A DNA stretch of 64,000 nucleotides from Thermoflavifilum thermophilum (GTDB taxonomy: Bacteria > Bacteroidota > Bacteroidia > Chitinophagales > Chitinophagaceae). Shown here one piece after another: positions 37,532 through 46,381 of this stretch (positions are counted from its first letter, which is position 1; each line of letters begins with the position of its first letter). The notes under the pieces were generated by a model. That model saw only the letters and a program-made list of their open reading frames with translations. It had not been told where the DNA came from and searched no databases. Both the position numbers and the translations under genes were made by a program. The stretch covers positions 1,240,001 through 1,304,000 of the forward strand of contig NZ_FPCJ01000001.1 in the NCBI RefSeq assembly GCF_900116565.1, in the 5' to 3' direction.

Positions 37532-39340
37532 TTATTCGGAAGGGGCCATGATTTTTTGCTGTTTTTTGCGTTGTTCGGCATCGAGGATCACTTTGCGCAT
37601 GCGAATATGCGAAGGTGTAACTTCAATACATTCATCCTGCTGGATGTACTCCATGCATTCTTCCAGCGACATACGGCGTTTGGGTATGATTTGCGCGGCT
37701 GCATCACTGCCGCTGGCGCGCATGTTGGTGAGTTTTTTCCCTTCATTGGTATTGACCACCAGATCACCGGGTTTGTTGTTTTCACCCACAATCATCCCCC
37801 CATACACTTCTTCTCCCGGTTCTACGAAGAATATGCCCCGGTCCTGCAACTTATCCAATGCATAGGCCGTAACGGTGCCGGTTTCCTTGGCCACCAGTAC
37901 CCCGTTGATACGGGAAGGAATAGCACCTTTCCAGGGTTTATAGGCCACAAAACGATGGGCCATGATGGCTTCTCCGGAAGTGGCTGTTAGCAGCTGGGTA
38001 CGCAGCCCAATAAGTCCGCGCGAGGGAATTTCAAACTCCAGACGCTGCATGTGCCCCTTGGTATGCATGTTTAAAAGTGTGCCTTTCCGGCGGGTAACCA
38101 GGTCAATCACTTTGCTGGCGCAATCCATCGGCACATCCACCACCAGTTCTTCATACGGCTCACAACGCTGCCCGTCAATTATTTTCACTTGTACTTGCGG
38201 CTGTCCCACCGTTAACTCGTATCCTTCGCGACGCATGGTTTCAATCAATACCCCCAGATGCATCACTCCCCGGCCATACACCAGAAAGCTATCCGGGCTT
38301 TCGGTTTCTTCTACCCGAAGAGCCAGGTTTTTTTCGGTTTCTTTCATCAATCTTTCCCGCAAATGCCGTGAGGTTACATATTTTCCATCTCTTCCAAAAA
38401 AGGGAGAATTGTTGATGCCAAACAGCATGTGCATGGTGGGTTGCTCCACTTCCAGAGGCGGTAAAGGTTCGGGATGCTGTATGTCGGCAACGGTGTCGCC
38501 AATGGCAAAATCTTCCAATCCCACAATAGCAGCAATATCGCCAGCCTCAACGGTTGTGGCATTCCGTTTACCCAGCCCTTCAAACACATAGAGTTCTTTC
38601 ACCTTGGCCTGCCGCACACTACCATCTGCAGCAACCAGGCATACAGGCTGATTGACGCAGATTTTGCCCCGCTGTACCTTACCGATAGCAATTCTTCCCA
38701 GAAAAGAAGAATAATCCAAGGAAGTGATCTGCAGTTGCAATGGTCCTTCACTTACCTGCGGAGCCGGAATATGGGAAATAATGCCATCCAGCAGGGGTGT
38801 GATATCCTGGCTGGGCTGCAAAGATTGATTAAACCATCCTTGCTTTCCGGAGCCGTAATAGGTGGGGAAATTGAGCTGCTCTTCAGTGGCATCTAACTGG
38901 AAAAACAATTCAAACACGGCTTCGTGCACTTCTTCAGGACGGCAGTTGGGCTTGTCAACCTTGTTGATCACCACAATAGGTACCAGTTGCAGTTGCAGGG
39001 CTTTTTGCAATACAAACCGGGTTTGCGGCATCGGGCCTTCAAAGGCATCCACCAGAAGCAAAACCCCGTCGGCCATGCGCAATACCCGCTCCACTTCCCC
39101 TCCAAAATCGGCATGCCCTGGTGTATCAATGATATTGATTTTTACTCCCTTGTAAAAAATGCTGATGTTTTTGGAAAAAATGGTAATCCCTCTTTCCCGC
39201 TCCAGATCATTCTGATCCAGAATGAGGCTTCCCATTTCCTGATTTTCGCGCAACACATGGGTCTGGTAAATCATGTTATCTACCAGCGTAGTTTTCCCGT
39301 GATCCACATGAGCGATGATGGCAACATTGCGAATTTCCAT
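37532..39340 (-). CDS. typA: Translational GTPase TypA/BipA
   Basis: A ribosome-associated EF-G-like GTPase involved in stress-related translation and 50S assembly. The 602-aa protein has G1 AHVDHGKTTLVDNMI, switch I/G2 RERGITIFSKN, G3 DTPGHADFGGEVERVL, and G4 NKVDKP, followed by beta-barrel and EF-G-like domains and the C-terminal TypA domain (SLEECMEYIQQDECIEVTP). The start MEIRNVAIIAH agrees with a -7 box 19 nt upstream; an in-frame ATG at 39349 would be closer to the transcription start and is less likely. Confidence 0.97.
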   Translation of the reverse strand: MEIRNVAIIAHVDHGKTTLVDNMIYQTHVLRENQEMGSLILDQNDLERERGITIFSKNISIFYKGVKINIIDTPGHADFGGEVERVLRMADGVLLLVDAFEGPMPQTRFVLQKALQLQLVPIVVINKVDKPNCRPEEVHEAVFELFFQLDATEEQLNFPTYYGSGKQGWFNQSLQPSQDITPLLDGIISHIPAPQVSEGPLQLQITSLDYSSFLGRIAIGKVQRGKICVNQPVCLVAADGSVRQAKVKELYVFEGLGKRNATTVEAGDIAAIVGLEDFAIGDTVADIQHPEPLPPLEVEQPTMHMLFGINNSPFFGRDGKYVTSRHLRERLMKETEKNLALRVEETESPDSFLVYGRGVMHLGVLIETMRREGYELTVGQPQVQVKIIDGQRCEPYEELVVDVPMDCASKVIDLVTRRKGTLLNMHTKGHMQRLEFEIPSRGLIGLRTQLLTATSGEAIMAHRFVAYKPWKGAIPSRINGVLVAKETGTVTAYALDKLQDRGIFFVEPGEEVYGGMIVGENNKPGDLVVNTNEGKKLTNMRASGSDAAAQIIPKRRMSLEECMEYIQQDECIEVTPSHIRMRKVILDAEQRKKQQKIMAPSE

Positions 39341-39359
39341 GACTTGCAAATTCAGCCTG

Positions 39360-39367
39360 CAAAGGTA
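39360..39367 (-). promoter_or_regulatory. TAnnTTTG -7 box upstream of typA
   Basis: TACCTTTG on the minus strand, 19 nt before the typA ATG at 39340. Confidence 0.5.
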
Positions 39368-39675
39368 GGGAAAAGCTCAGCAAGCCAAGGATAGAAAAGT
39401 CAATCCGGCCTGCAGAGCCGGATTGACAACATAAACAGGCTTTGATGTGTAAAAAATACGCAAAATAACTGCAAGTGAAAAAAATGAAAAAATTCAGTTA
39501 TAGGGTTGTCCTTCATGAACAGCAACCGGGGTTAAACGGGGTGAGTACAGCGGGAATCAGGAGCAACTGGCAGATAAAGATAAGCATATCCTGATAGAAA
39601 TCAAGGGAATAGGAAGAATTCTCTTTCATAAAATGAGGATCTCATTACCTTTACAGGGTTTTCATACCAACGGAT
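39368..39675. other. Intergenic region between typA and the PfkB gene
   Basis: About 300 nt without a convincing gene. It holds a perfect 9-bp inverted repeat CAATCCGGC (39401-39409) with GCCGGATTG (39417-39425), loop 7 nt, with no T-tract on either strand. A 36-codon frame (39484-39594) starts MKKFSYRVVLHEQQPG, vaguely like the N-terminus of HicB antitoxins, but it loses any similarity afterwards. TACCTTTA (39646-39653) is a near-consensus -7 box for the kinase gene, 22 nt before its ATG. Confidence 0.6.
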
Positions 39676-40602
39676 ATGTCATTACTCGTGGTTGGCTCCA
39701 TGGCCTTTGATTCAATTGAGACACCATTCGGGAAAACCGATCGTATCGTAGGAGGTGCAGCTACATACATTGCCTGGGCAGCATCCTGCTTTGTGCAACC
39801 GGTGCAGCAAATCTCGGTGGTGGGTGGCGATTTCCCGGAGCAGGAACTAAAAGAGCTGCAAGCCAGAGGAGTGGATCTGGGCGGCGTGCAGGTTAAAAAG
39901 GATCAGAAAAGTTTTTATTGGGCAGGCCGGTATCATCTGGATATGAACAGCCGGGACACTTTGGTTACAGAGCTCAATGTGTTGGCCGATTTTCAGCCGG
40001 TAGTTCCGGAAAGTTTTCAATCGGCCGAATATGTGATGTTAGGCAATCTTTCTCCCGTGGTACAGATGAACGTCATTGAGCAATTGCGGCATCGGCCCCG
40101 GCTCATTGCCATGGATACCATGAATTTCTGGATGAATACCCAGATGGAAGAGCTGAAAAAAGTGCTGACCAAGGTAGATGCCTTGCTGATTAACGACGCC
40201 GAAGCTCGCCAGCTCAGTGGCGAATACTCGCTGGTAAAAGCTGCCCGAGCCATTCACCGGATGGGACCCCGTTATCTGGTCATCAAAAAAGGCGAACACG
40301 GGGCCCTGCTGTTCTACAAGAATCATGCTTTCTTTGCTCCGGCATTGCCTCTGGAAGAAGTTTTCGACCCCACCGGAGCAGGCGATACCTTCGCTGGCGG
40401 ATTCATGGGATATATTGCTCATACCCAAGATCTCTCATTCGAAAACATGAAAACGGCTGTGGTAGTGGGTTCAGCCTTGGCTTCTTTTTGCGTGGAAAAA
40501 TTCGGTGTACAACGACTGAAAGAAATTTCGCAGGAAGACATCGAAACGCGCATTCGCCAGTTTGTGGATCTGATGCATTTTGATATTGATCTTGTTCAAT
40601 AG
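39676..40602 (+). CDS. PfkB family carbohydrate/nucleoside kinase
   Basis: A 308-aa ribokinase-fold enzyme. The N-terminal GGAATYIAWAASCF gives the substrate-binding glycine motif. The C-terminal signature DPTGAGDTFAGGFMGYIA (residues ~233-250) carries the catalytic Asp and anion hole. Substrate specificity cannot be read from the sequence: adenosine, ribose or other sugar kinases are all possible. A near-consensus TACCTTTA box lies 22 nt upstream. It is followed by asd on the same strand after about 145 nt, with a separate promoter box. Confidence 0.9.
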   Translation: MSLLVVGSMAFDSIETPFGKTDRIVGGAATYIAWAASCFVQPVQQISVVGGDFPEQELKELQARGVDLGGVQVKKDQKSFYWAGRYHLDMNSRDTLVTELNVLADFQPVVPESFQSAEYVMLGNLSPVVQMNVIEQLRHRPRLIAMDTMNFWMNTQMEELKKVLTKVDALLINDAEARQLSGEYSLVKAARAIHRMGPRYLVIKKGEHGALLFYKNHAFFAPALPLEEVFDPTGAGDTFAGGFMGYIAHTQDLSFENMKTAVVVGSALASFCVEKFGVQRLKEISQEDIETRIRQFVDLMHFDIDLVQ

Positions 40603-40694
40603 GTTGGGTTGTTTTTTGGAAATTATCCAAATTATCAAGTTGTATTTTTATGGATATTTGACAAAGGCCTCCCTATTTTTCCATTCATCTGTTC

Positions 40695-40702
40695 TATCTT
40701 TG
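40695..40702 (+). promoter_or_regulatory. TAnnTTTG -7 box upstream of asd
   Basis: TATCTTTG, 46 nt before the asd ATG. Confidence 0.45.
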
Positions 40703-40748
40703 CCGCCGGTTATCTTTTTTATAACTTTTTACAAGTAAACAATTACAG

Positions 40749-41741
40749 ATGAAAGTTGCTGTTGTAGGTGCCACGGGGCTGGTTGGCACCAAAATGCTGC
40801 AGGTACTGGAAGAACGTAAATTTCCGGTTACGGAACTGATTCCTGTGGCTTCTGCAAAATCGGTAGGCAAAACGGTTTCCTTCCGGGGTGAGGCATTTCG
40901 GGTTGTGGATGCAGAAACAGCTATCCAGGCCAAACCTGCACTGGCATTGTTTTCGGCAGGTGGCTCCACTTCACTCACCTGGGCACCCCGCTTTGCCGAA
41001 GTGGGCACCACCGTGGTAGATAACTCATCGGCCTGGCGAATGGATCCGACCAAAAAATTGGTGGTTCCGGAAATCAACGCCGATGTACTCACGCCCGAAG
41101 ACAAAATCATTGCCAACCCCAACTGCTCCACGATTCAGATGGTGATGGTGCTCAACCCGCTGCACAAGGCTTACCGGGTAAAACGTGTGGTGGTATCCAC
41201 CTATCAGTCTGTCACCGGAACGGGTGCTAAAGCCGTACAGCAACTGATGGACGAACGTGCCGGCCGCGAAGCCCAGAAAGTATATCCCCATCCCATTGAT
41301 CTGAATGTAATTCCTCAGATCGATGTGTTTCTCGAAAATGGTTATACCAAGGAGGAAATGAAAATGGTCAATGAAACCAAAAAAATCATGCGCGACGATA
41401 CCATCCGGGTTACTGCCACAACGGTGCGCATTCCTGTGATAGGTGGCCATAGTGAATCGGTAAACGTGGAATTTGAAAACGAATATGAGCTGCAAGAAGT
41501 GCGTCAGCTGCTGGAACATACGCCCGGCGTGGTGGTGATAGACGATCCGGCTCAGTCAAAATATCCCATGCCAATTTGTGCGCATGAAAAAGATGAAGTA
41601 TTTGTGGGCCGCATCCGTCGGGATGAATCGCAACCCAAAAGCCTGAATCTGTGGATTGTGGCCGATAACCTCCGCAAAGGGGCGGCTACCAATGCCGTGC
41701 AAATCGCCGAATACCTCTACCGGCAAGGCTGGTTGGCTTAA
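40749..41741 (+). CDS. asd: Aspartate-semialdehyde dehydrogenase
   Basis: Makes aspartate semialdehyde from aspartyl phosphate with NADPH, the branch point to lysine/diaminopimelate, threonine and methionine. The 330-aa protein has the NADP-binding VAVVGATGLVGTKML, the catalytic cysteine in ANPNCSTIQMVM (~Cys129), and the conserved RIPVIGGHSESVNVEF segment with the acid-base His. Its stop codon overlaps the stop of the convergent DUF2461 gene (41738-41741). Confidence 0.97.
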   Translation: MKVAVVGATGLVGTKMLQVLEERKFPVTELIPVASAKSVGKTVSFRGEAFRVVDAETAIQAKPALALFSAGGSTSLTWAPRFAEVGTTVVDNSSAWRMDPTKKLVVPEINADVLTPEDKIIANPNCSTIQMVMVLNPLHKAYRVKRVVVSTYQSVTGTGAKAVQQLMDERAGREAQKVYPHPIDLNVIPQIDVFLENGYTKEEMKMVNETKKIMRDDTIRVTATTVRIPVIGGHSESVNVEFENEYELQEVRQLLEHTPGVVVIDDPAQSKYPMPICAHEKDEVFVGRIRRDESQPKSLNLWIVADNLRKGAATNAVQIAEYLYRQGWLA

Positions 41742-42412
41742 TCGTCGAGCGCGCGGGAAAGAAAATCAATAAAAGGTTTCATCAAAGCAAAGCTGCTAAC
41801 GATTTGGTTCAGTAGCTTTGGTGATAGTACTTCTTCATCGCTTATTTCGTGTCCGACGACAAAATTTCGCATCTTCAGATAGGCTATACCGGGATGATCA
41901 GCCGCATAGCCCTTGGGAGGGCGTTGCAAGGCTTCCTCATCGGTCAGTTGCCCAAAACGACGCCGAAAGGCAGGTTGGTGAAGGATTTGCTCAAATTCTT
42001 CGAGGTTATAGTCTATTTCCTGGCGGATTTTTTTCAAATCTTCCGGGAAAGGATGCCAGATGCCCCCACCAATGAAGCTTTTACCTCCGGGCTCCAGATG
42101 CAGATAATAACCGGGCGCATGTACCTTTTTGCCATTGCGATGAAAACTGGCTGCCAGGTGGGTCTTGTAAGGCGTTTTATCTTTTGAAAAACGGGTGTCT
42201 CGGTAAATTCTGAAAAGGCAATCTTTGGGCTCTAAACCGGCTATGGCAGAATCTATCTGGCTGAATTTCTCAATTACCCCGGCTACCAGCTGCTCCACAT
42301 CGGCCCGGGCCAGCAGGTATTCATCCCGATGCTGCTCAAACCAGGCCCGATGATTGTGTTGCCTGAGCTGGCGCAGAAAACCCAACGTGGAAGGCTGAAT
42401 CGTGTATGCCAT
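41738..42412 (-). CDS. DUF2461 (TIGR02453) family protein
   Basis: A 224-aa soluble protein. The family hallmarks are FLRQLRQHNHRAWFEQHRDEY at the start, LFRIYRDTRFSKDKTPYKTH (residues ~63-82), and the segment YYLHLEPGGKSFIGGGIWHP. Function is unknown; members occur in bacteria and fungi. The start MAYTIQPSTLGFL is used because earlier in-frame ATGs would overlap the ridA stop and lack family similarity. It lies 58 nt after ridA on the same strand. Confidence 0.88.
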   Translation of the reverse strand: MAYTIQPSTLGFLRQLRQHNHRAWFEQHRDEYLLARADVEQLVAGVIEKFSQIDSAIAGLEPKDCLFRIYRDTRFSKDKTPYKTHLAASFHRNGKKVHAPGYYLHLEPGGKSFIGGGIWHPFPEDLKKIRQEIDYNLEEFEQILHQPAFRRRFGQLTDEEALQRPPKGYAADHPGIAYLKMRNFVVGHEISDEEVLSPKLLNQIVSSFALMKPFIDFLSRALDD

Positions 42413-42470
42413 TAGGTGGAACAAATTCAAGGGTAAAACAAACCAAGGATTCGCATAAACTCCTGAGCTT

Positions 42471-42851
42471 TTATTTGGCCGCAATCATGGCGATTTCCAC
42501 ACGTGCACCCCGGGGCAATCCCGCTACCTGTACGGTTTCACGGGCAGGAAAACTTTCCTGAAAGTATTTGCCATATACTTCGTTCACAGCTGAAAAGTCT
42601 TGCATGTCCAGAATAAAGATCGTAGTCTTAACTACATGTTGAAAATCCATACCAGCCGCAGCCAATATGGCTTTCAGGTTTTGCATCACCCGATGGGTCT
42701 CTTCTACGATATCACCCTTGATCATCTGATCGGTAGCCGGGTCAATGGCAATCTGGCCGGAAATAAATACCAGATTATTTGCCTGGATGGCCTGGCTGTA
42801 AGGGCCAATGGGGGAGGGAGCGTGAGGGGTTTGTAGTACAGTTTTTTCCAT
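42471..42851 (-). CDS. ridA: RidA family protein (enamine/imine deaminase)
   Basis: A 126-aa trimeric enzyme that hydrolyses reactive enamines and imines such as 2-aminoacrylate. Typical landmarks are APSPIGPYSQAIQANNLVFI at the start, NLKAILAAAGMDFQHVVKTT in the middle, and the C-terminal VAGLPRGARVEIAMIA, which contains the Arg needed by the active RidA subgroup. Length is normal. It is divergent from tsaB, with 134 nt between the starts. Confidence 0.93.
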   Translation of the reverse strand: MEKTVLQTPHAPSPIGPYSQAIQANNLVFISGQIAIDPATDQMIKGDIVEETHRVMQNLKAILAAAGMDFQHVVKTTIFILDMQDFSAVNEVYGKYFQESFPARETVQVAGLPRGARVEIAMIAAK

Positions 42852-42954
42852 AAATCAATCGCAATTTGTTTTTGAGGTTGGTTACAAAATCGAGGTAAAA
42901 ATAAGCCAATTCAGGTTAGTGGACAGAAACATTTTCCATAGTACCAGATGGTTG

Positions 42955-42962
42955 TACCTTTG
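42955..42962 (+). promoter_or_regulatory. TAnnTTTG -7 box upstream of tsaB
   Basis: TACCTTTG, 23 nt before the tsaB ATG. Confidence 0.5.
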
Positions 42963-42985
42963 CAAACGCACTTACAGGATAAGAC

Positions 42986-43669
42986 ATGGCCAGGTTGATT
43001 CTGATTGATACCGCAACAGCGGCAGGCTCTGTTAGCTTCGCTGAAGAAGGCCGGGTGGTGGCTTCTTTTGGACATAGCCAGGCCGAAGATCATGCGGCTT
43101 ACATTGCCGACTATGTATATCGCGGGCTTAGCCAATTGCAGCTGAATGGTACAGCCATAGACGCTATCGCTGTGAGTGCCGGGCCAGGATCGTATACCGG
43201 CCTGCGGGTAGGACTTTCCACTGCAAAAGGATTGTGCTATGCCTGGAATTGCCAGCTGATATTGCTACCCACAATGGAAATTATGGCTGCCGGCTACCGG
43301 CAATTGCATCCGGAAATCCATGAACCAGGCTTTCTGGTACCCGTGTTAAAATCCCGAAAAAATGAAGTTTATGCTGCCTTGTACAAGACCGACGGCACAA
43401 CCATTGAGCCTGCCAGACCTGTGCAGCTGGACGAAGAAGATTTTTCAACCTGGCGAAACTACCTGCCCATGCATGTTTTCGGTGAAGGTGCTGATCGGAT
43501 AATCAACAAACTTCAGCCTCTGTCAGTTAAAATTGCCTTGGATACCACCTATCAGCTCCATGCCTCCCACATGGCCGAACTGGCTGAGCGCGCTTTCTGC
43601 TCCGGACAATTTGCTGACCTGGCTTATGCCGAGCCTTTTTACCTGAAACCCACCTACGTAGGAAAATAA
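42986..43669 (+). CDS. tsaB: tRNA threonylcarbamoyladenosine biosynthesis protein TsaB
   Basis: The scaffold/dimerisation subunit that works with TsaD and TsaE to form t6A37 on ANN-decoding tRNAs. The 227-aa protein has the ASKHA-fold start LILIDTATAAGSVSF, the HSQAEDHAAYI region, and the hallmark SAGPGSYTGLRVGLSTAKGL (residues ~64-83). TsaD and TsaE are not adjacent. The following 180 nt before the next gene are AT-rich and hold nothing I recognise. Confidence 0.95.
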   Translation: MARLILIDTATAAGSVSFAEEGRVVASFGHSQAEDHAAYIADYVYRGLSQLQLNGTAIDAIAVSAGPGSYTGLRVGLSTAKGLCYAWNCQLILLPTMEIMAAGYRQLHPEIHEPGFLVPVLKSRKNEVYAALYKTDGTTIEPARPVQLDEEDFSTWRNYLPMHVFGEGADRIINKLQPLSVKIALDTTYQLHASHMAELAERAFCSGQFADLAYAEPFYLKPTYVGK

Positions 43670-43848
43670 TGAACAAGCCTCATCAACATTCTGTTAAATT
43701 CTTAAAAAACCTATTATCTTGTGACAAACAGCTTACGAAGCTATGCATAAAGATTTCTTCAATTTAAAGATATAAGATATTTTTGTAATCAATATGCAAG
43801 TACAAAAACATATCCGGAAAACCGATTTTCAGTTTTAAATCATATAAC

Positions 43849-44223
43849 ATGGAAAAAACCATTATGCCCACCTCATCTTATACCCTGACCATTTCCAAGG
43901 GAACCGGGCCAGAGGATGTGATCAAGTTGGACTATTATCATGTTCGGATTGCAGCGCATGTGCTTCGGGCTATCAACCACAAACTCAGGCAACAGATCAT
44001 CAAGCTGCTGGAGGAACATAAGCGGATGACGGTTACTGAAATTTATGTAAAGCTTCGCCTGGAACAATCAGTAGCGTCGCAGCATCTTTCCATTTTGCGG
44101 AGAAATCATATCGTGAAATATGAGCGGGATGGGAAATTCATCTACTATTCTCTGGATACCGAAGCGCTGGAAACCATTGCCCGGGTGGTGGATGAACTAT
44201 ATGCCCTGAAACCGGAAAAATGA
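43849..44223 (+). CDS. ArsR-fold winged-helix regulator without cysteines
   Basis: A 124-aa protein whose core (residues ~38-115) is an ArsR-type winged helix: LRAINHKLRQQIIKLLEEHK, recognition helix QSVASQHLSILRRNHIV, and wing YERDGKFIYYSLD. It contains no cysteine at all, so it cannot sense metals or persulfides through thiols as classical ArsR, SqrR or BigR proteins do. A second ATG at 43864 is an alternative start. It precedes the CstB-like gene but a terminator and a separate promoter box lie between them. Confidence 0.85.
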   Translation: MEKTIMPTSSYTLTISKGTGPEDVIKLDYYHVRIAAHVLRAINHKLRQQIIKLLEEHKRMTVTEIYVKLRLEQSVASQHLSILRRNHIVKYERDGKFIYYSLDTEALETIARVVDELYALKPEK

Positions 44224-44292
44224 TTCATTTCATTTCCGTTATCCATGTGATCTGCGAGCAAGAATGTTTTGCCGCAGTTGGCTACCAGGTTG

Positions 44293-44321
44293 AAAAAGCT
44301 GCTTTTTCGGCAGCTTTTTTT
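44293..44321 (+). terminator. Intrinsic terminator after the ArsR-fold gene
   Basis: Perfect 10-bp stem AAAAAGCTGC (44293-44302) with GCAGCTTTTT (44310-44319), 7-nt loop; the stem's own T-rich arm and two more Ts form the tail. Confidence 0.75.
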
Positions 44322-44346
44322 CTGCCTATACTACCCTGAAATACTG

Positions 44347-44354
44347 TAATTTTG
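44347..44354 (+). promoter_or_regulatory. TAnnTTTG -7 box upstream of the CstB-like gene
   Basis: TAATTTTG, 20 nt before the ATG at 44375. Confidence 0.5.
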
Positions 44355-44374
44355 AAAAGAAGCGAATTATAGCC

Positions 44375-45781
44375 ATGTTGATAAAGCAGATGTACACGGG
44401 TTGCCTTTCGGAAGCGGCTTACTTCATTGCATCAGAGGGAGAAGCCGCTGTTATTGATCCGTTACGGGATACGGAAGCCTATCTGGAAATGGCAGCCCAA
44501 ACGGGTTCGGTGATCCGATATATTTTCGAAACACATTTTCACGCCGATTTTGTATCCGGCCATTTGGACCTGGCCGAAAAAACGGGTGCACAGATTGTGT
44601 TTGGCCCGCAGGCTGCCACGGAATATCGTGTGCATATTGCCCGGGATGGAGAAGAATTTCAGCTGGGGAAAATCAAGCTGCAGCTGTTGCACACACCGGG
44701 CCATACCATTGAATCGAGTTGCTATTTGTTGTACGACGAGTCGGGCAAACCGTATTGTTTGTTTACCGGCGACACCCTGTTTGTGGGCGACGTAGGCCGG
44801 CCTGATCTTTCCAGTGGGGGATTCTCTGCCGAAGAGCTTGCGGGATATTTGTTTGACTCCCTGCAGCAAAAAATCAAGCCTCTGCCCGACGATCTCATTA
44901 TTTATCCGGCGCATGGGCCAGGCTCGGCCTGCGGGAAACAGATCGGAAAGGAAACCTTCAGTACCCTGGGCGAGCAAAAACAAAGCAATTATGCCCTGCT
45001 TGCAGACGACCGACAAACATTTATCGAAAAAGTGACTCATGGCCTTTCACAGGCACCCCCCTACTTTCATATCAATGCTCGCATAAACCAAAAAGGATAC
45101 GAACAGCTCCATCGGGTGCTGGAACGGAGCCTGGTGGGATTTACAGTAACTGAGTTTAAGCAACACATGCGGAGGGAACAGGTACTATGTGTGGATACCC
45201 GTGCTCCGGAAACCTTTGTGGAAGGGTTTATTCCCGGCTTTTTAAACATCGGATTGCGCGGTCGTTTTGCTGAATGGGCCGGGCGCCTGTTGCCCTATCA
45301 TCGACCCATTTTGCTGGTAACCGATCCGGGCAAGGAAGAAGAAGCCATTACAAGACTGGCGCGTGTAGGATTTGACAGCGTGATGGGTTATCTGCAGGGC
45401 GGGTTTCAAGCGTGGTTGGAAGCAGGTGAACCCAGAGACATGATCATCACTGTCGACCCCGAAGAGTTTGCCCTGGATATCCCTTACGATCAACGGATGG
45501 TAATTCTGGACGTACGTCACGAAACCGAACACGCCCAGGCGCATGTGAGAGGCTCCATCAATATTCCGCTGGAAGATATGCGGGATCCGGTGAGCCTCAT
45601 GCACATAGAAGACCATCATAACCTGTATGTGCATTGTGAAACCGGCTACCGGAGCGTGATAGCATGCTCCCTGCTGAAACAACAAGGTATCCACAACCTG
45701 CGCAATATTGCCGGTGGTTTTCGGGAAATCCGCCAGCAACCGCAAATTGAAATTGTAGAAGAAAAGAACGTATTAAACTGA
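44375..45781 (+). CDS. CstB-like persulfide dioxygenase-rhodanese fusion
   Basis: A 468-aa three-domain enzyme for sulfide/persulfide detoxification. Residues ~1-245 are a metallo-beta-lactamase-fold persulfide dioxygenase with THFHADFVSGHLDLA (metal ligands), LLHTPGHTIESSCYLL and FTGDTLFVGDVGRPDL. Residues ~265-355 are a rhodanese-like domain whose catalytic cysteine is missing (LLVTDPGKEE at the loop), so it is a pseudo-rhodanese. Residues ~375-460 are an active rhodanese with HCETGYRS. This is the order known from Staphylococcus CstB (MBL, pseudo-rhodanese, rhodanese). It would oxidise low-molecular-weight persulfides and produce thiosulfate. The 3' end overlaps tag on the other strand by 9 nt. 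Confidence 0.9.
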   Translation: MLIKQMYTGCLSEAAYFIASEGEAAVIDPLRDTEAYLEMAAQTGSVIRYIFETHFHADFVSGHLDLAEKTGAQIVFGPQAATEYRVHIARDGEEFQLGKIKLQLLHTPGHTIESSCYLLYDESGKPYCLFTGDTLFVGDVGRPDLSSGGFSAEELAGYLFDSLQQKIKPLPDDLIIYPAHGPGSACGKQIGKETFSTLGEQKQSNYALLADDRQTFIEKVTHGLSQAPPYFHINARINQKGYEQLHRVLERSLVGFTVTEFKQHMRREQVLCVDTRAPETFVEGFIPGFLNIGLRGRFAEWAGRLLPYHRPILLVTDPGKEEEAITRLARVGFDSVMGYLQGGFQAWLEAGEPRDMIITVDPEEFALDIPYDQRMVILDVRHETEHAQAHVRGSINIPLEDMRDPVSLMHIEDHHNLYVHCETGYRSVIACSLLKQQGIHNLRNIAGGFREIRQQPQIEIVEEKNVLN

Positions 45782-46348
45782 TGAATTTTCTTGTAAGGCG
45801 CTGTACCGGAAACAGGTTACCACATGATCATTGATCATGCCCGCGGCCTGCATGAATGCATAACAAATGGTGGACCCCACAAATTTGAATCCTGCTGCCC
45901 GTAAAGCTTTGCTCATAGCATCCGACTCGGCTGAGGTGGCAGGCGCCGGCTGACCCGGTTGGAGATGATGATGGATTGTCTGGTAATTGGTAAACTGCCA
46001 GATGAACTGATCAAAGCTTCCGTAACGGGAGCAGATTTCCAAAAACCGGCGGGCATTTTCCACCGTGGCTTCAATCTTCATTCTGTTGCGGATGATATTC
46101 GCATTGTGCATCAGTTGTTGAATCTTTCGGGCATCATATTTAGCTATACACTCCGGATCGAATGCATCAAAAGCTTTGCGAAACTGTTCTCTTTTGTAGA
46201 GGATGGTTCGCCAGCTCAGACCGGCCTGAAAAGCATCCAGCACCAGAAATTCAAACAATTTGCGGTCATCGTGCAATGGCACGCCCCATTCGGTATCGTG
46301 ATACTGAATCATGAGCGGGTCTTCGGCCGGCCAGAGGCATCGGTTCAT
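45773..46348 (-). CDS. tag: DNA-3-methyladenine glycosylase I
   Basis: Removes 3-methyladenine from DNA in base-excision repair. The 191-aa protein has the family start MNRCLWPAEDPLMIQYHDTE followed by WGVP. The four zinc ligands of Tag are placed as expected: Cys4, His17, and near the C-terminus His and Cys in NDHVVTCFRY. The segment FQAGLSWRTILYKREQFRKA is also diagnostic. An ATG 21 nt upstream (46369) is possible, but the chosen start aligns with known Tag proteins. It is the last gene of nadB-acyltransferase-tag. Confidence 0.94.
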   Translation of the reverse strand: MNRCLWPAEDPLMIQYHDTEWGVPLHDDRKLFEFLVLDAFQAGLSWRTILYKREQFRKAFDAFDPECIAKYDARKIQQLMHNANIIRNRMKIEATVENARRFLEICSRYGSFDQFIWQFTNYQTIHHHLQPGQPAPATSAESDAMSKALRAAGFKFVGSTICYAFMQAAGMINDHVVTCFRYSALQENSSV

Positions 46349-46381
46349 GGAGCTGTGTTTTTCATCCACAAGTTAATGGAA

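Noticed and set aside
39484-39594. 36-codon frame beginning MKKFSYRVVLHEQQPG, resembling the start of a HicB antitoxin
   Set aside because: The similarity covers about 15 residues only, neither this nor the other frames continue the HicB pattern, and there is no HicA toxin beside it. At most a remnant.
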